Shown: positions 1 through 9,328, counted from the stretch's first letter. The stretch is DNA of 64,000 nucleotides from CAJQQY01 sp045106765 (GCA_045106765.1 JBGCFD010000048.1:1-64000), one strand, 5' to 3'. Notes: generated by a model from the letters alone, not told the origin. Translations and numbers: made by a program.

Positions 1-46
1 GCTGACGAAGAATCAAAAAAACAGTTTCATAGATATTAATATAGAA

Positions 47-114
47 TTTCACCACATAGACACATAGAAAACATAGAATTTCACCTATGTTTTCTATGTG
101 CCTATATGGTGAAA
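47..114. repeat. Long palindromic intergenic repeat (30-bp arms)
   Basis: Arms 47-76 and 85-114 are complementary at 28 of 30 positions, with an 8-base spacer. The arms carry internal near-repeats of the word ACATAG. The element lies downstream of the minus-strand aminotransferase and could fold as a stable hairpin in either transcript. It lacks a following T-run, so it is not a classic intrinsic terminator. It resembles the dispersed palindromic repeats common in Bacteroidota intergenic DNA. No coding function is seen in bases 1-219. Confidence 0.75.
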
Positions 115-219
115 AGAATTGGTCGTGGAGGGGTTTTTTCACTTATGAGATATCATTGCTGCTGTTGCACCCGATGCAAGCATCGAGGAATTCTTTAGAT
201 TAAAATCGTCGTATTGTAA

Positions 220-1725
220 TTATGCCAACTTCGTTTTAAACCATTTGTTCACCATGACGGATTTGTCGATGTGATCATGCTTAAATTCATACTCATTAGT
301 TGCAGCATTGTAGTCATAATCTTTCGCCCATTTTTTATGATTTTTTGCAAGTTCTGTAATTGCATCGGTGAGAAATTTTACTTCTTTATCAGTCATCACA
401 GGATGAATCGACATTCGAATCCAACCAGGTTTTTCACTCATATCTCCCAATCCGATTTTGCACGTAACATCATTGGAATACTCTTGAGAAACAGACAATA
501 AATAGTGTCCATATGTTCCTGCACAAGAGCAACCTCCTCGAACTTGAATTCCAAAACGGTCATTCAATAATTTTACTCCTAGATTATAATGTAAATCATC
601 AATGTAAAATGAAACTACGCCCAATCGTTTTTTAACACTCTTTGCTAAAATATGAAGATTGGAGATTTTGCTAAAACCTTTCCATATTTTTGATAGAATT
701 TCCTCCTCTCTTTTTAGCATTTTTTTCACGCCCATTTCCTCTTTTAGTTTCATGCAAAGAGCAGCCTTGATCGTTTGCAAAAATGCTGGGGTACCGCCAT
801 CCTCTCGTGCTTCAATTTCATCAATATATTTGTGCTCGCCCCAAGGATTTGTCCAATCTACTGTTCCTCCACCTGGATTATCAGGCACTCTATTTTTGTA
901 TAATTTTTGATCAAAAATTAAAACACCAGTCGTTCCAGGTCCACCTAAAAACTTATGTGGAGAAAAATAAATAGCATCCAAACATTCCATTTCATCTTTA
1001 GGATGCATATTAATATCAATGTACGGAGCGGAACAGGCAAAATCCACAAAACACAAACCACCTGCCTTATGCATCATTGATGCAATTTTATGATAAGGTG
1101 ATTTGATTCCTGTTACGTTTGAACAAGAGGTGATCGCTGCAATTTTTGTTTTTCGTTTACGATATTTATGTAATAACTCTTTTAGGTTCTCCAAATTGAC
1201 CAAGCCTTTTTCACAAGGAGGAATCACTTCTACGTCACAAATAGTTTCCAACCAACTTGTTTGATTGGAGTGATGTTCCATATGTGTACAAAAAATAATC
1301 GGCCGAACTTCCTCAGGTAATTTTACAAGACCTCTATATTTTTCATGAATTTTTAATCCTAAAATTCTTTGAAATTTATTGACCACTCCTGTCATTCCAG
1401 AATTAGAAGAAATTAAAACATCACTCTTCTTTGCACCGACATGTTTTTTGATAATATTTTGTGCTTTGTGGTAAGCCATCGTCATTGAACAACCAGTCAC
1501 CGTAGTTTCTGTGTGCGTATTGCCGACAAAAGGTGCCATATCTTTGAGCAATAATTTTTCAATCGGCAGATACATTCTACCGCTGGCAGTCCAATCAGCA
1601 TAGACAATTCTTTTTTTCCCAAAAGGAGTTTCAAAGGTTTGATTAGCTCCTATTACATTTTCTCTAAAAGGCTTAAAGTATTCTTCTAGCGTAACTTTTT
1701 TTGCAGTTGCGGTTGAGGTACTCAT
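220..1725 (-). CDS. Class V aminotransferase / cysteine desulfurase-like PLP enzyme
   Basis: A 501-residue cytosolic fold-type I PLP enzyme. The PLP-binding lysine is in SPHKFLGGPGTTG near residue 260, preceded by the conserved Asp/Ala stretch FVDFACSAPYIDI. A Cys-rich loop RGGCSCAGTYGH near residue 400 sits where cysteine desulfurases keep the catalytic cysteine. The protein is longer than SufS/IscS (about 400 residues) because of an N-terminal extension and a C-terminal tail of about 50 residues. It stands alone with no suf or isc genes beside it, so the substrate is not established: desulfurase, selenocysteine lyase or an isopenicillin-epimerase-like role are all possible. The start ATG is followed by a plausible soluble N-terminus. 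Confidence 0.85.
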   Translation of the reverse strand: MSTSTATAKKVTLEEYFKPFRENVIGANQTFETPFGKKRIVYADWTASGRMYLPIEKLLLKDMAPFVGNTHTETTVTGCSMTMAYHKAQNIIKKHVGAKKSDVLISSNSGMTGVVNKFQRILGLKIHEKYRGLVKLPEEVRPIIFCTHMEHHSNQTSWLETICDVEVIPPCEKGLVNLENLKELLHKYRKRKTKIAAITSCSNVTGIKSPYHKIASMMHKAGGLCFVDFACSAPYIDINMHPKDEMECLDAIYFSPHKFLGGPGTTGVLIFDQKLYKNRVPDNPGGGTVDWTNPWGEHKYIDEIEAREDGGTPAFLQTIKAALCMKLKEEMGVKKMLKREEEILSKIWKGFSKISNLHILAKSVKKRLGVVSFYIDDLHYNLGVKLLNDRFGIQVRGGCSCAGTYGHYLLSVSQEYSNDVTCKIGLGDMSEKPGWIRMSIHPVMTDKEVKFLTDAITELAKNHKKWAKDYDYNAATNEYEFKHDHIDKSVMVNKWFKTKLA

Positions 1726-2108
1726 AATTGTATATTTTAAATATATTTATTTGGTAAAAATAGTTTTGACATAGAAAATCACCTAGTGATATTCGAATTA
1801 TTTTTCTTTAAATATTCAGTAAAAGTAAATTAGTTTTTGGAAAAAGAAGGGCGGGGTTTTGATTATTTAAATTTACGAAATGTATTTTACAAAAGAAGAA
1901 AAAAATTGGAAAATTCAGATTGAAATTATTTTAAAAACAAATAAAAATCACCCAACCTTTTTTTATAAAGTAGGTGTCTTGTCTATTGTAACCTATTAAC
2001 TGATGTTAATTGGTAAAATTAAATAATGTCAAATGAATAAATAAAGTTGATATAATAATTACATTAGTGTCGACATTTTATTCAAAACATAAAGCTGAAT
2101 TAAAAATT
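1726..2108. other. Divergent intergenic region, no gene seen
   Basis: About 380 AT-rich bases between the minus-strand aminotransferase and the plus-strand barrel cluster. It should contain promoters for both. An imperfect inverted repeat with ACCT/AGGT cores lies around 1950-1977. I see no ORF with a recognisable product. Confidence 0.5.
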
Positions 2109-2792
2109 ATGAAAAAGCCTATTCTCCTCTTAATCTCTTTTTTGATTTTTTCTCAAAATATTTTTTCTCAAACCGATCTTTCTCATGACGATGATAGTGT
2201 ATCTCATGCCGAACATAACCAAGAAAAATATAGCGAAGTAGGTATCAATGCAACTTCTTTCATCAATGAATTTATTAGCCTTAACAGCAACGATGCTGCC
2301 ATCGGCGATTATATGATTACGTATAAATATCATTTTGGTAGTAAAGCACTTCGGTTTGGATTAGGTGGAAATTTTAGTCAAGTTGATGAAGATACCGATG
2401 GCAATGGAACTCGAAATACTAATAGTAATAGCTTCGATATTCGATTGGGTTATGAATGGAATAAAAAAATCACAAACCGTTGGGCATTCTACTCAGGGAT
2501 GGATATTGTAGGAGGTAACGATTTTAGCTCTTCTGTTTCTGACAACTTTGAAAGGGTTGAAACTTCTACTAGAACTACAACTTTTGGAGGTGGGCCAATC
2601 TTAGGAATCCAATTTTTCATTAATTCTCACATAAGTTTAATGACTGAAGGAAGTTTGTATTTCAAACATTCAATTGTCAATACAAAAGAAACTTTTTCAC
2701 TCAATGCAGAATTTAACACCAATGAGACCAACAGTCGGAATGATTTAAATTTTGGATTACCAACAGCATTATTTTTTGTGATCAGATTTTAA
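2109..2792 (+). CDS. Outer-membrane beta-barrel protein, paralog 1 of 4
   Basis: About 227 residues from the ATG at 2109. This start is preferred over an upstream GTG at 2067 because it puts a Sec signal peptide (MKKPILLLISFLIFSQ, cleavage after Ser-Gln) at the N-terminus. The mature part alternates Gly/aromatic beta-strands and ends in FFVIRF, the terminal aromatic expected for recognition by the BAM machinery. A short His/Asp/Glu-rich segment follows the signal peptide. It is first in a tandem run of four similar-sized, similarly organised genes spaced by -4 to +10 bases, surely co-transcribed. Fold call is from sequence pattern; ligand or partner unknown. Confidence 0.7.
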   Translation: MKKPILLLISFLIFSQNIFSQTDLSHDDDSVSHAEHNQEKYSEVGINATSFINEFISLNSNDAAIGDYMITYKYHFGSKALRFGLGGNFSQVDEDTDGNGTRNTNSNSFDIRLGYEWNKKITNRWAFYSGMDIVGGNDFSSSVSDNFERVETSTRTTTFGGGPILGIQFFINSHISLMTEGSLYFKHSIVNTKETFSLNAEFNTNETNSRNDLNFGLPTALFFVIRF

Positions 2793-2802
2793 AATAATCA
2801 AA

Positions 2803-3468
2803 ATGAAAAAACTAGCGAGTTTAATTTGTTTGATTTTTCTATCTGTGATTTTATGGGGACAAAGTGAAGAAGTCGAAGAATCAGGTAAATCTTTCCAACA
2901 ACAAATCGGAACAGATATTAGTCCGCTTTATAGAAATTTATTTAAGCCAAATTTGACTGTAAATTCTCTTTTGGATGCTCCTTATATTTTTATTCTTAAG
3001 AGCTTTAGAAACAATCGAGCTTTTAGATTAGGAATTGGCGGAGAAATAAGAAAAGAAATCTCTGATGACGATGATGATGAAATTTTGCAGAGTTCTCTTA
3101 GAGTACGAATGGGTTTTGAAAAGCAAAAACAAATTTCCAAAAGATGGCAGATTAACTCTGGAATTGACTTAAAATTCTCTACTTCTAAGTTTGATGACAA
3201 TAACAATAATAATTTTAATAACAATTCCAATCATAATTCTAAATCCTTTGGGGTATCTCCACTTTTAGGAGTTCAATTTCAATTGGCTCCACACTTATTT
3301 TTGCAAACAGAAGCTTCGTTTAATTTATTTTACCAAGTAAGTTCTTTCGAATCTAACTTTGATATAATTTTCCCAGGGCCATTTCCAGGAACAAATTCTC
3401 GTGATTTTAAAACCTTTGGTGGAAACATAACAATTCCAAATGCATTGCTTTTGGTCGTTCAATTTTAA
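2803..3468 (+). CDS. Outer-membrane beta-barrel protein, paralog 2 of 4
   Basis: 221 residues with a signal peptide (MKKLASLICLIFLSVILWGQ) and a C-terminal LLLVVQF. It shares with its neighbours the order signal peptide, short acidic linker, strand with a Phe-Arg-[LI]-Gly motif, a Lys-rich strand before a Trp, a Gly-[IV]-Gln-[FY] strand, and the terminal Phe. Two low-complexity loops, one Asp-rich (about residue 88) and one Asn-rich (about 131-145), are expected to be surface-exposed. It follows paralog 1 after 10 bases. Function unknown. Confidence 0.7.
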   Translation: MKKLASLICLIFLSVILWGQSEEVEESGKSFQQQIGTDISPLYRNLFKPNLTVNSLLDAPYIFILKSFRNNRAFRLGIGGEIRKEISDDDDDEILQSSLRVRMGFEKQKQISKRWQINSGIDLKFSTSKFDDNNNNNFNNNSNHNSKSFGVSPLLGVQFQLAPHLFLQTEASFNLFYQVSSFESNFDIIFPGPFPGTNSRDFKTFGGNITIPNALLLVVQF

Positions 3469-3471
3469 ATT

Positions 3472-4179
3472 ATGAAACAATTTTTTCTACTATTATTTTT
3501 CGTTATTGGTTTTTATAACATTGCTTTTACGCAAGAGGAAAATGATATTTTAAAAAATGAATGGAGTGCCAATATTAACTTTATTATCAATGATCTGATT
3601 TTGTCAAAAATTCCAGAAGAAAATATTATTGACTATCAGGCTTCAGTTGAATCACTTGTTACCTATAGGCGATATTTTAATAAAAATTTTGTTTGGCAGA
3701 TTGGAGTTAATTTGTATTCTAAAAAAAGTGAAGAGGATTTTGTTATCGGTTTTGGAGAAGAACAATCTCAATCAAAAAAAGGATATTATTTGAGAACTGG
3801 TTTTCAAAAATATCACCACTTATCTAATAAAGTGAAATTTTATCTAGGAGCAGATGTGTTGCTTTCTTTTCAAAAATATAAAGCATTTATTGATTTTGGT
3901 GATATAAACGCTTTTGTAGAAGGAGATTATTCTCAGATCAATCGAGAAAAGGAAATTGGTTTAGTCCCACATTTAGGTTTTCGCTGGCAAGTCAATCCTA
4001 AGATTTCATTTTCAACAGAAACAAACGTGGTTGCATCTTATGTGTTTTTTGATGTTGAATTAGACAATCCATTTTCTTCTGAACCCATCATCAATAGTAA
4101 TATTTTGCAAAAAGATTCAGAACAGATGTCATTTAAATTTCAGTCACCCATTGTTTTACTTTTTAATTTAAAATTTTGA
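3472..4179 (+). CDS. Outer-membrane beta-barrel protein, paralog 3 of 4
   Basis: 235 residues with a signal peptide (MKQFFLLLFFVIGFYNIAF, then Thr-Gln) and the terminal strand VLLFNLKF. The motifs TYRRYF near residue 65 and LGFRWQVNPKISFSTE near residue 168 align by eye with the equivalent strands of paralog 4, so these two are the closest pair. It starts three bases after the stop of paralog 2. Its TGA overlaps the TTG start of paralog 4, implying translational coupling. Function unknown. Confidence 0.7.
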   Translation: MKQFFLLLFFVIGFYNIAFTQEENDILKNEWSANINFIINDLILSKIPEENIIDYQASVESLVTYRRYFNKNFVWQIGVNLYSKKSEEDFVIGFGEEQSQSKKGYYLRTGFQKYHHLSNKVKFYLGADVLLSFQKYKAFIDFGDINAFVEGDYSQINREKEIGLVPHLGFRWQVNPKISFSTETNVVASYVFFDVELDNPFSSEPIINSNILQKDSEQMSFKFQSPIVLLFNLKF

Positions 4180-4883
4180 AAAAAGGAATCCACTTAATAT
4201 TGTTGCTAATTTTTAGCACATCCTTGTTTTCTCAACAAGAAGATTCTAATCTCAAGAATGATATTGGAATAAATGTCAATGCCATTTTAAATAAAGTCGT
4301 TTTCAAAAAAGTAAATGATGAAATAACGAATCCATTTCCCGATCAGCTATCGATATTGACTTATCGACGTTTTGTTTCTCCAAAATTAGCACTAAGGTTT
4401 GGATTTGGATTTGATCAATTTTCGAAAAATGATACTAGTTTTTCAACTTTTGGAGCACCATTAATCGAAGACGATAAATTCGATTTTTATGCTTTTCATT
4501 TTGGCATTCAGAAAACTATGCTTGAGGCTAAAAGAGTAAAATTGACTTTAGGTTGGGATTGGTTTTTTAGGAGGGAACAACAGGATAGGATCAGAAATGA
4601 TTTTGTCTTTATAAGTGGAATTGGAACTACTTTTAATGAAGTTGATATTACAAATTTTTATAAAGAATTAAACGTTGGATTTGGAATTCCTGTGGGGATT
4701 CAATATTTCTTTAATGATCATATTTTTATTTCTACAGAATTTAGTTTGGAAGTTTTTCAAACATTTTCCAAGAGTAAATCGGAAAATAACGGAAGTGCCA
4801 ACAATGATTTTCGAGATAATCCAGATATTACTAATATAAAATTTAGACCTCCATTGGCGATGTTTCTTCATTATCGATTTTAA
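4176..4883 (+). CDS. Outer-membrane beta-barrel protein, paralog 4 of 4
   Basis: 235 residues that begin at a TTG overlapping the TGA of the preceding gene (TTGA). No ATG lies near, and the signal peptide KKGIHLILLLIFSTSLFSQ begins right at this codon, so the TTG start is well supported. It carries TYRRFVSPKLALRFGFG, a Gly-Ile-Gln-Tyr-Phe strand and the terminal MFLHYRF. It ends the four-gene barrel run; the next gene starts 123 bases later and is of another type. Function unknown. Confidence 0.7.
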   Translation: MKKGIHLILLLIFSTSLFSQQEDSNLKNDIGINVNAILNKVVFKKVNDEITNPFPDQLSILTYRRFVSPKLALRFGFGFDQFSKNDTSFSTFGAPLIEDDKFDFYAFHFGIQKTMLEAKRVKLTLGWDWFFRREQQDRIRNDFVFISGIGTTFNEVDITNFYKELNVGFGIPVGIQYFFNDHIFISTEFSLEVFQTFSKSKSENNGSANNDFRDNPDITNIKFRPPLAMFLHYRF

Positions 4884-5006
4884 GAACTGTTAAAATGCCA
4901 ACAATATAGGATGCATTACGTTAAAACCTAATGATTGCTTTGTTTTTTTATTTTTTATCATGATATTGTAAAAACTTATTTTTCACTCATAAAAACCTTT
5001 TCAGCT

Positions 5007-6092
5007 ATGAAAAAAATTATCTTTTTCTTCTTGCTCTTAGGATTCTCAGCGACCTTATTCACTAGTTGCCAAAAAAATGGAACTGATACAGAATATCAAG
5101 TCCCTGAGTTAAACCTTCCTGCAATAGAGTTCAATTACTCAGAGGAAAACAGCTTTCCTGAGCATTTCAATGGAATTGCTTCCTTTGATAATGAACCCAA
5201 TGACAATAAAAGAACAGATGCTGGGGCTACTCTAGGTCGTGTATTATTTTATGATACTAAGTTATCATTGAACAATACCGTTTCTTGTGGTACGTGTCAT
5301 ATTCAGTCCAAAGCATTTAGTGATGGCAAAAAATTTAGTCCTGGATTTGAAGGGAATTTGTCTACTAGAAATACTTTGTCAATTGTAAATCCAAGATTTG
5401 CAGCTACATTGACTTGGACTGGTCAAAATATTACTTTAGAGGAGCAAGTATTACAACCAATTGGAAACCATTTAGAAATGGGATTGGAAAACTTAGACCA
5501 TCTTGCAACCAAACTTTCAAAAGTAGATTATTACCCTGCCCTTTTCGAAAAAGCATTTGGTTCGACAGAAGTTACTCATGAAAAAATTTCTAGAGCATTA
5601 TCTCAATTCTTGCGTTCTATGGAATGTTCTCAATCAAAATTTGATCAAGGATACAGTAGCGATTGGGCGAATTTTACCGCTATGGAAAAAATGGGTAAAG
5701 ACCTTTTTGAGTCTGCTCAGAATGGTTGTGACAATTGCCACCGAAATGTTAACTTCTATTATGGAAGTGAGGCTAATATTGGTTTAGCGATGGATTATGA
5801 TGATGAAGGTGCTGGAAATGGTAGATTCCGAATTCCTTCTTTGAGAAATATTGCTTTGACTGGACCATATATGCATAATGGACAATTTGAAACGTTGGAA
5901 GAAGTGATCGATCATTATAATGATGGTGTTCAACCTCACCCAAATTTGGATTGGAGATTAACTAATGGAAATGGCGAACCTAAGAAGTTAGATTTGTCAG
6001 AAACTGAAAAACAAGCATTGGTTGCTTACCTTAAAACGTTAACTGATGAGCAATTCATTACTGATGAAAAATGGAGTGACCCGTTTAAATAA
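5007..6092 (+). CDS. Di-heme cytochrome c peroxidase family lipoprotein (MauG/CcpA-like)
   Basis: About 361 residues from the ATG at 5007, chosen over a TTG at 4935 because it gives a lipoprotein signal with lipobox LFTSC. Two c-heme sites are visible: CGTCH near residue 94 and CDNCH near residue 241. After the first lies FSDGKKFSPGFEG and RNTLSIVN; the C-terminal half has PSLRNIALTGPYMHNGQF, the usual sixth-ligand/His-Asn region of the second heme domain. The family reduces hydrogen peroxide with electrons from small c-type cytochromes, or performs MauG-like oxidations. It is probably tethered in the periplasm. It is separated from the barrel genes by 123 bases and followed by a strong terminator. 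Confidence 0.88.
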   Translation: MKKIIFFFLLLGFSATLFTSCQKNGTDTEYQVPELNLPAIEFNYSEENSFPEHFNGIASFDNEPNDNKRTDAGATLGRVLFYDTKLSLNNTVSCGTCHIQSKAFSDGKKFSPGFEGNLSTRNTLSIVNPRFAATLTWTGQNITLEEQVLQPIGNHLEMGLENLDHLATKLSKVDYYPALFEKAFGSTEVTHEKISRALSQFLRSMECSQSKFDQGYSSDWANFTAMEKMGKDLFESAQNGCDNCHRNVNFYYGSEANIGLAMDYDDEGAGNGRFRIPSLRNIALTGPYMHNGQFETLEEVIDHYNDGVQPHPNLDWRLTNGNGEPKKLDLSETEKQALVAYLKTLTDEQFITDEKWSDPFK

Positions 6093-6132
6093 TGGTTAAT
6101 GATTAACTGTGAATGGTTAATCCGACTATCTG

Positions 6133-6169
6133 AAAAAACTCGTTTCACATTTGATGAAACGAGTTTTTT
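6133..6169 (+). terminator. Intrinsic terminator after the di-heme peroxidase gene
   Basis: Stem AAACTCGTTTCA / TGAAACGAGTTT with a 7-base loop, followed by a run of T to 6172, about 40 bases past the peroxidase stop. Confidence 0.85.
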
Positions 6170-6225
6170 TTTGTCAAATATTATTTTGATTTAGAATTAA
6201 GCCATACAAACGAGAGTTCGCAATA

Positions 6226-6260
6226 AAAAAAGCCCTTCCCAAATAAATGAAAAGAGCTTT
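6226..6260 (-). terminator. Intrinsic terminator for sucC (minus strand)
   Basis: Read on the minus strand, AAAGCTCTTTTC (6260-6249) pairs fully, counting G-U pairs, with GGGAAGGGCTTT (6240-6229), and is followed by TTTTTATT. It lies about 90 bases past the sucC stop. Confidence 0.7.
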
Positions 6261-6349
6261 GTATTATTTTATTGGCAAAAAGTTAAATCATACAAAACGA
6301 AATTAACCATTCACCATTAACTAATAGTTAACCATTAATAATTAATAAT

Positions 6350-7552
6350 TTAGCTAATTACTTTCTTAACGAGATCAGCAGCTTCTTGCAAAAGAATTGC
6401 AGAGTGAACTTCCAAACCTGACTCATCAATAATCGTTTTAGCAATATCAGCATTCGTTCCTTGAAGTCTAACAATAATTGGAACATTGATGTTGCCCATA
6501 TTTTTGTACGCGTCAACAACTCCTTGGGCTACTCGATCACATCGAACAATACCTCCAAAAATATTGATTAAGATTGCTTTTACTTTAGGATCTTTTAATA
6601 TGATTCTAAAAGCTTTTTCTACTCTTTCTGCATCAGCAGTTCCTCCCACATCAAGAAAATTAGCTGGCTCTCCACCAGACAATTTAATGATATCCATAGT
6701 CGCCATTGCCAATCCTGCTCCATTTACCATGCATCCTACATTTCCATCCAAATTAACATAGTTTAAGCCAAAACTCTTAGCTTCTACTTCAGTTGGATCC
6801 TCTTCGTCTGTGTCTCTTAATGCTGCTAAATCTTTATGTCTATATAATGCATTTTCATCCAAAGCAACTTTACAATCAACTGCAACTATTCGATCGTCTG
6901 CAGTTCTAATGCAAGGATTAATTTCAAACATAGATGAATCAGAACCTAAAAATGCTTTGTATAAATTAGAGATGAATTTAGTCATATTTTTAAATGCTAA
7001 ACCACTCAAACCTAAATTGAAAGCAACTTTTCGCAATTGATATCCTTGTAACCCTAAAGTTGGATCGATAAATTCTTTATGAACTAAATGAGGCGTTTCT
7101 TCTGCCACAGCTTCGATATCCATTCCACCTTCAGTTGAATAAATAATTACATTTTTTCGAGAACCTCTATCAAACAAAATAGAGATATAGAACTCTTTAC
7201 ACTCATCAAAATTAGGTCGGTAGGCATCTTCAGCAACCAAAACCTTTCTAACTAATTTTCCTTCACCATCCAATCCACCTGGTGTCTGAGGTGTTTTTAA
7301 CATCATACCTAAGATACTTCCAGCAGTTTCTTTAGCATCTTCCATGCTCTTGACTACTTTTACTCCTCCACCTTTTCCACGTCCACCTGCGTGAATTTGC
7401 GCTTTAACTACAGCGAACTTAGTTCCCGTTTCTTCTGCAATTTTATTGTAAGCAGCAACTGCAGCATCTACAGATTCAGCAACGATTCCTTCTTGGATTT
7501 CGATACCATAACTTTTTAATAATTCTTTACCTTGATATTCATGTAAATTCAT
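6350..7552 (-). CDS. sucC: Succinate-CoA ligase (ADP-forming) beta subunit
   Basis: 400 residues, normal family length. It opens with the family signature MNLHEYQGKELLKSYGI. Further hallmarks are the ATP-grasp core (KAQIHAGGRGKGGGVKVV), SSMFEINPC, the CoA-ligase region NGAGLAMATMDIIKLSGG, PANFLDVGGTA and INIFGGIVRCDRVA. The enzyme converts succinyl-CoA, ADP and phosphate to succinate, CoA and ATP in the TCA cycle with the alpha subunit SucD, which is not in this window. It is a monocistronic minus-strand gene with its own promoter and terminator. Its promoter shares a 12-base core with that of mdh. Confidence 0.97.
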   Translation of the reverse strand: MNLHEYQGKELLKSYGIEIQEGIVAESVDAAVAAYNKIAEETGTKFAVVKAQIHAGGRGKGGGVKVVKSMEDAKETAGSILGMMLKTPQTPGGLDGEGKLVRKVLVAEDAYRPNFDECKEFYISILFDRGSRKNVIIYSTEGGMDIEAVAEETPHLVHKEFIDPTLGLQGYQLRKVAFNLGLSGLAFKNMTKFISNLYKAFLGSDSSMFEINPCIRTADDRIVAVDCKVALDENALYRHKDLAALRDTDEEDPTEVEAKSFGLNYVNLDGNVGCMVNGAGLAMATMDIIKLSGGEPANFLDVGGTADAERVEKAFRIILKDPKVKAILINIFGGIVRCDRVAQGVVDAYKNMGNINVPIIVRLQGTNADIAKTIIDESGLEVHSAILLQEAADLVKKVIS

Positions 7553-7595
7553 ATGAGAATTTTTTCGATGTTAAAATGTTTCAAAATTAAAGGTG

Positions 7596-7603
7596 CAAAA
7601 GTA
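7596..7603 (-). promoter_or_regulatory. Putative Bacteroidota -7 element of sucC
   Basis: On the minus strand TACTTTTG matches the TAnnTTTG consensus of the Bacteroidota primary sigma factor, 44 bases ahead of the ATG. The -33 position is only weakly matched. The extended word TACTTTTGCACC is identical at the mdh promoter. Confidence 0.55.
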
Positions 7604-7661
7604 ATGGAAATTACCTTGAAAATGAAAATTGAAGTAGAAAAGTTCGGGAAGTTTTTTTCAC

Positions 7662-7700
7662 AAAAAAAGCGATTGATTTCTTTCAAAATCAATCGCTTTT
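7662..7700 (-). terminator. Intrinsic terminator for the M43 protease gene
   Basis: Minus strand: AAAAGCGATTGATTTT pairs with AAATCAATCGCTTTT across a short loop and is followed by a T-run. It sits about 25 bases beyond the protease stop codon. Confidence 0.85.
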
Positions 7701-7722
7701 CTTTTCTAGAAAAAATCTAAAA

Positions 7723-9243
7723 TTATCGAGTTACCACTACTTTTTCAGTCAACACTCCATTTTCGGATTCGATAGAAATAATATACATTCCTTCACTCAA
7801 ATCATTCACAGAAAGTTGGTGATTAGTAGTTCCAAAATCAAAAGTAGCATTCACTTCTTTGATTTTTTGACCAGACAAATTATATACATTGATAACTGCA
7901 TCAAATGCATTATTTGTTTCAATATTAATATTTAAAATTTCACCAGTACTAATTGGATTTGGGGAAATAGAATGATTCAAAACTTCTTTGATTGCACTAA
8001 CTCCAGTAGCTGTACCTGTTTCGAAACTTGTTGAAACTACCTCACCACAAACATATCCATCTTTGAGTGCTTTTACTCTCCAATAATATTTATCATCTGC
8101 ATCAAATATACCTTCAAATTCAACATAAGTTCCACCACTAACAAATTTAAGTTGAGGATCAACATTATAAGCTGGATGTTGACCTACTTCGACTATGTAT
8201 GAAGTCGCCCCAGCAACAGGTTCCCAATCAAATCCTACTATGTTATACAGAGGTGTTACATCTCCAGCGATAGGAAAATTTTGAATAGGAGACTCCGTAA
8301 ATGGAGTAATATCTGGACTTAAAGTATTGTGTAAATTAGGACGATTATCCAAATCAGTAGCGATTGCAGCTTTTTGCTCAGGTGTGAATGTTGAAGCACA
8401 TCCTATAAAGTAAGCCATGTAGTTATCTTCTTGAACTCCAGAAGCTACTGGCGTACCATTAGGATCTTCACAATTTCCATTATAGTTACAATTTGGCCAA
8501 CCAAAACCAAATCCATAATTAGGCTTAGTATCACAAAATCCATCAGCTGCAAATGTACAGTTACTACCATTCATTAATTCTGTTTTTGGCCCACCTGGAG
8601 AATTAATTGGAGCTGGATTTCCATGAACCGCCTCTTCCCAATACTCACCATCCCAACCAAAAAATGGGTGAGCAAGTGTAAAAAAGTGCCCTAACTCATG
8701 AGTTAAAGTTTCTACTTTAGCAGCACTTACTTCACTTCTTTTTAGTACCAACCAATCAGAAGCTGTCTGATAATATCCTAAAGTTGAACCTGGACTACTA
8801 TTAAGAATATCTTTTACGATATAAACATTGATTGCATTCAATACTTTTTCTCCTGCAAAGACTGATTGTGTGAATGGATTACTGGTCGCACCATTACCAT
8901 TAACTGATGTAGATGGAATAAAGTTAAATCCATCTTTCATATAATACTGAATATCTTGGTCCAAGTAATCTTCATTCAAAGCACAAAGCATTTCTATAAC
9001 TTTCATTCCATCTACTCGATTTCCTCCATCATTATCTGTTAGAAGGTGAAATTGAATTGGCACCCACCTTACCACTCCAGTTCTTACTTGAACTGAATTA
9101 GCTGCATTGGCTCGATTACGCATCATTCTTTCTTTAATGATCATTTGATCTTCCATCGTTGTCCCACAAAAACCATTTTGCGCAATCGCATCGATAGAAA
9201 ACAATGCAAAAATCGCTAAGAAAATAAGTAAAGTCTTTTTCAT
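7723..9243 (-). CDS. Secreted M43-type zinc metalloprotease with T9SS type-A sorting tail
   Basis: 506 residues. The order is: signal peptide (1-21, ending AIAQ); pappalysin-like M43 catalytic domain (about 60-310) with zinc site HELGHFFTLAH at 182-192; a fibronectin-III-like domain (about 325-405); and a C-terminal T9SS type-A domain (about 420-506) with SPNP, VYNLSGQ and LSEGMYIISIE, ending in KVVVTR. The zinc motif departs from the usual HExxHxxGxxH by a Thr at the Gly position, while all three His ligands and the Glu remain. Inferred role: an extracellular protease exported through SecYEG and then T9SS, possibly cell-surface bound. Substrate unknown. Confidence 0.88.
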   Translation of the reverse strand: MKKTLLIFLAIFALFSIDAIAQNGFCGTTMEDQMIIKERMMRNRANAANSVQVRTGVVRWVPIQFHLLTDNDGGNRVDGMKVIEMLCALNEDYLDQDIQYYMKDGFNFIPSTSVNGNGATSNPFTQSVFAGEKVLNAINVYIVKDILNSSPGSTLGYYQTASDWLVLKRSEVSAAKVETLTHELGHFFTLAHPFFGWDGEYWEEAVHGNPAPINSPGGPKTELMNGSNCTFAADGFCDTKPNYGFGFGWPNCNYNGNCEDPNGTPVASGVQEDNYMAYFIGCASTFTPEQKAAIATDLDNRPNLHNTLSPDITPFTESPIQNFPIAGDVTPLYNIVGFDWEPVAGATSYIVEVGQHPAYNVDPQLKFVSGGTYVEFEGIFDADDKYYWRVKALKDGYVCGEVVSTSFETGTATGVSAIKEVLNHSISPNPISTGEILNINIETNNAFDAVINVYNLSGQKIKEVNATFDFGTTNHQLSVNDLSEGMYIISIESENGVLTEKVVVTR

Positions 9244-9328
9244 ATTTATAAGTTGTAATTTTTTTAAGAAAATTTATTTCATGTAAAATTATAAAAAAAT
9301 ACTAATACCTCCTGTAAAAATTAGTCAG

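Larger units (their letters stand above)
6093..6349. repeat. Intergenic region with ATTAACCATTCACC-type short repeats
   Basis: Apart from the two terminators, this stretch has copies of a short dispersed word family: ATGGTTAATGATTAACTG at 6092-6109 and TTAACCATTCACCATTAAC at 6302-6320. The same family recurs at 12437, 25751 and 30251. No gene is seen. Confidence 0.6.
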
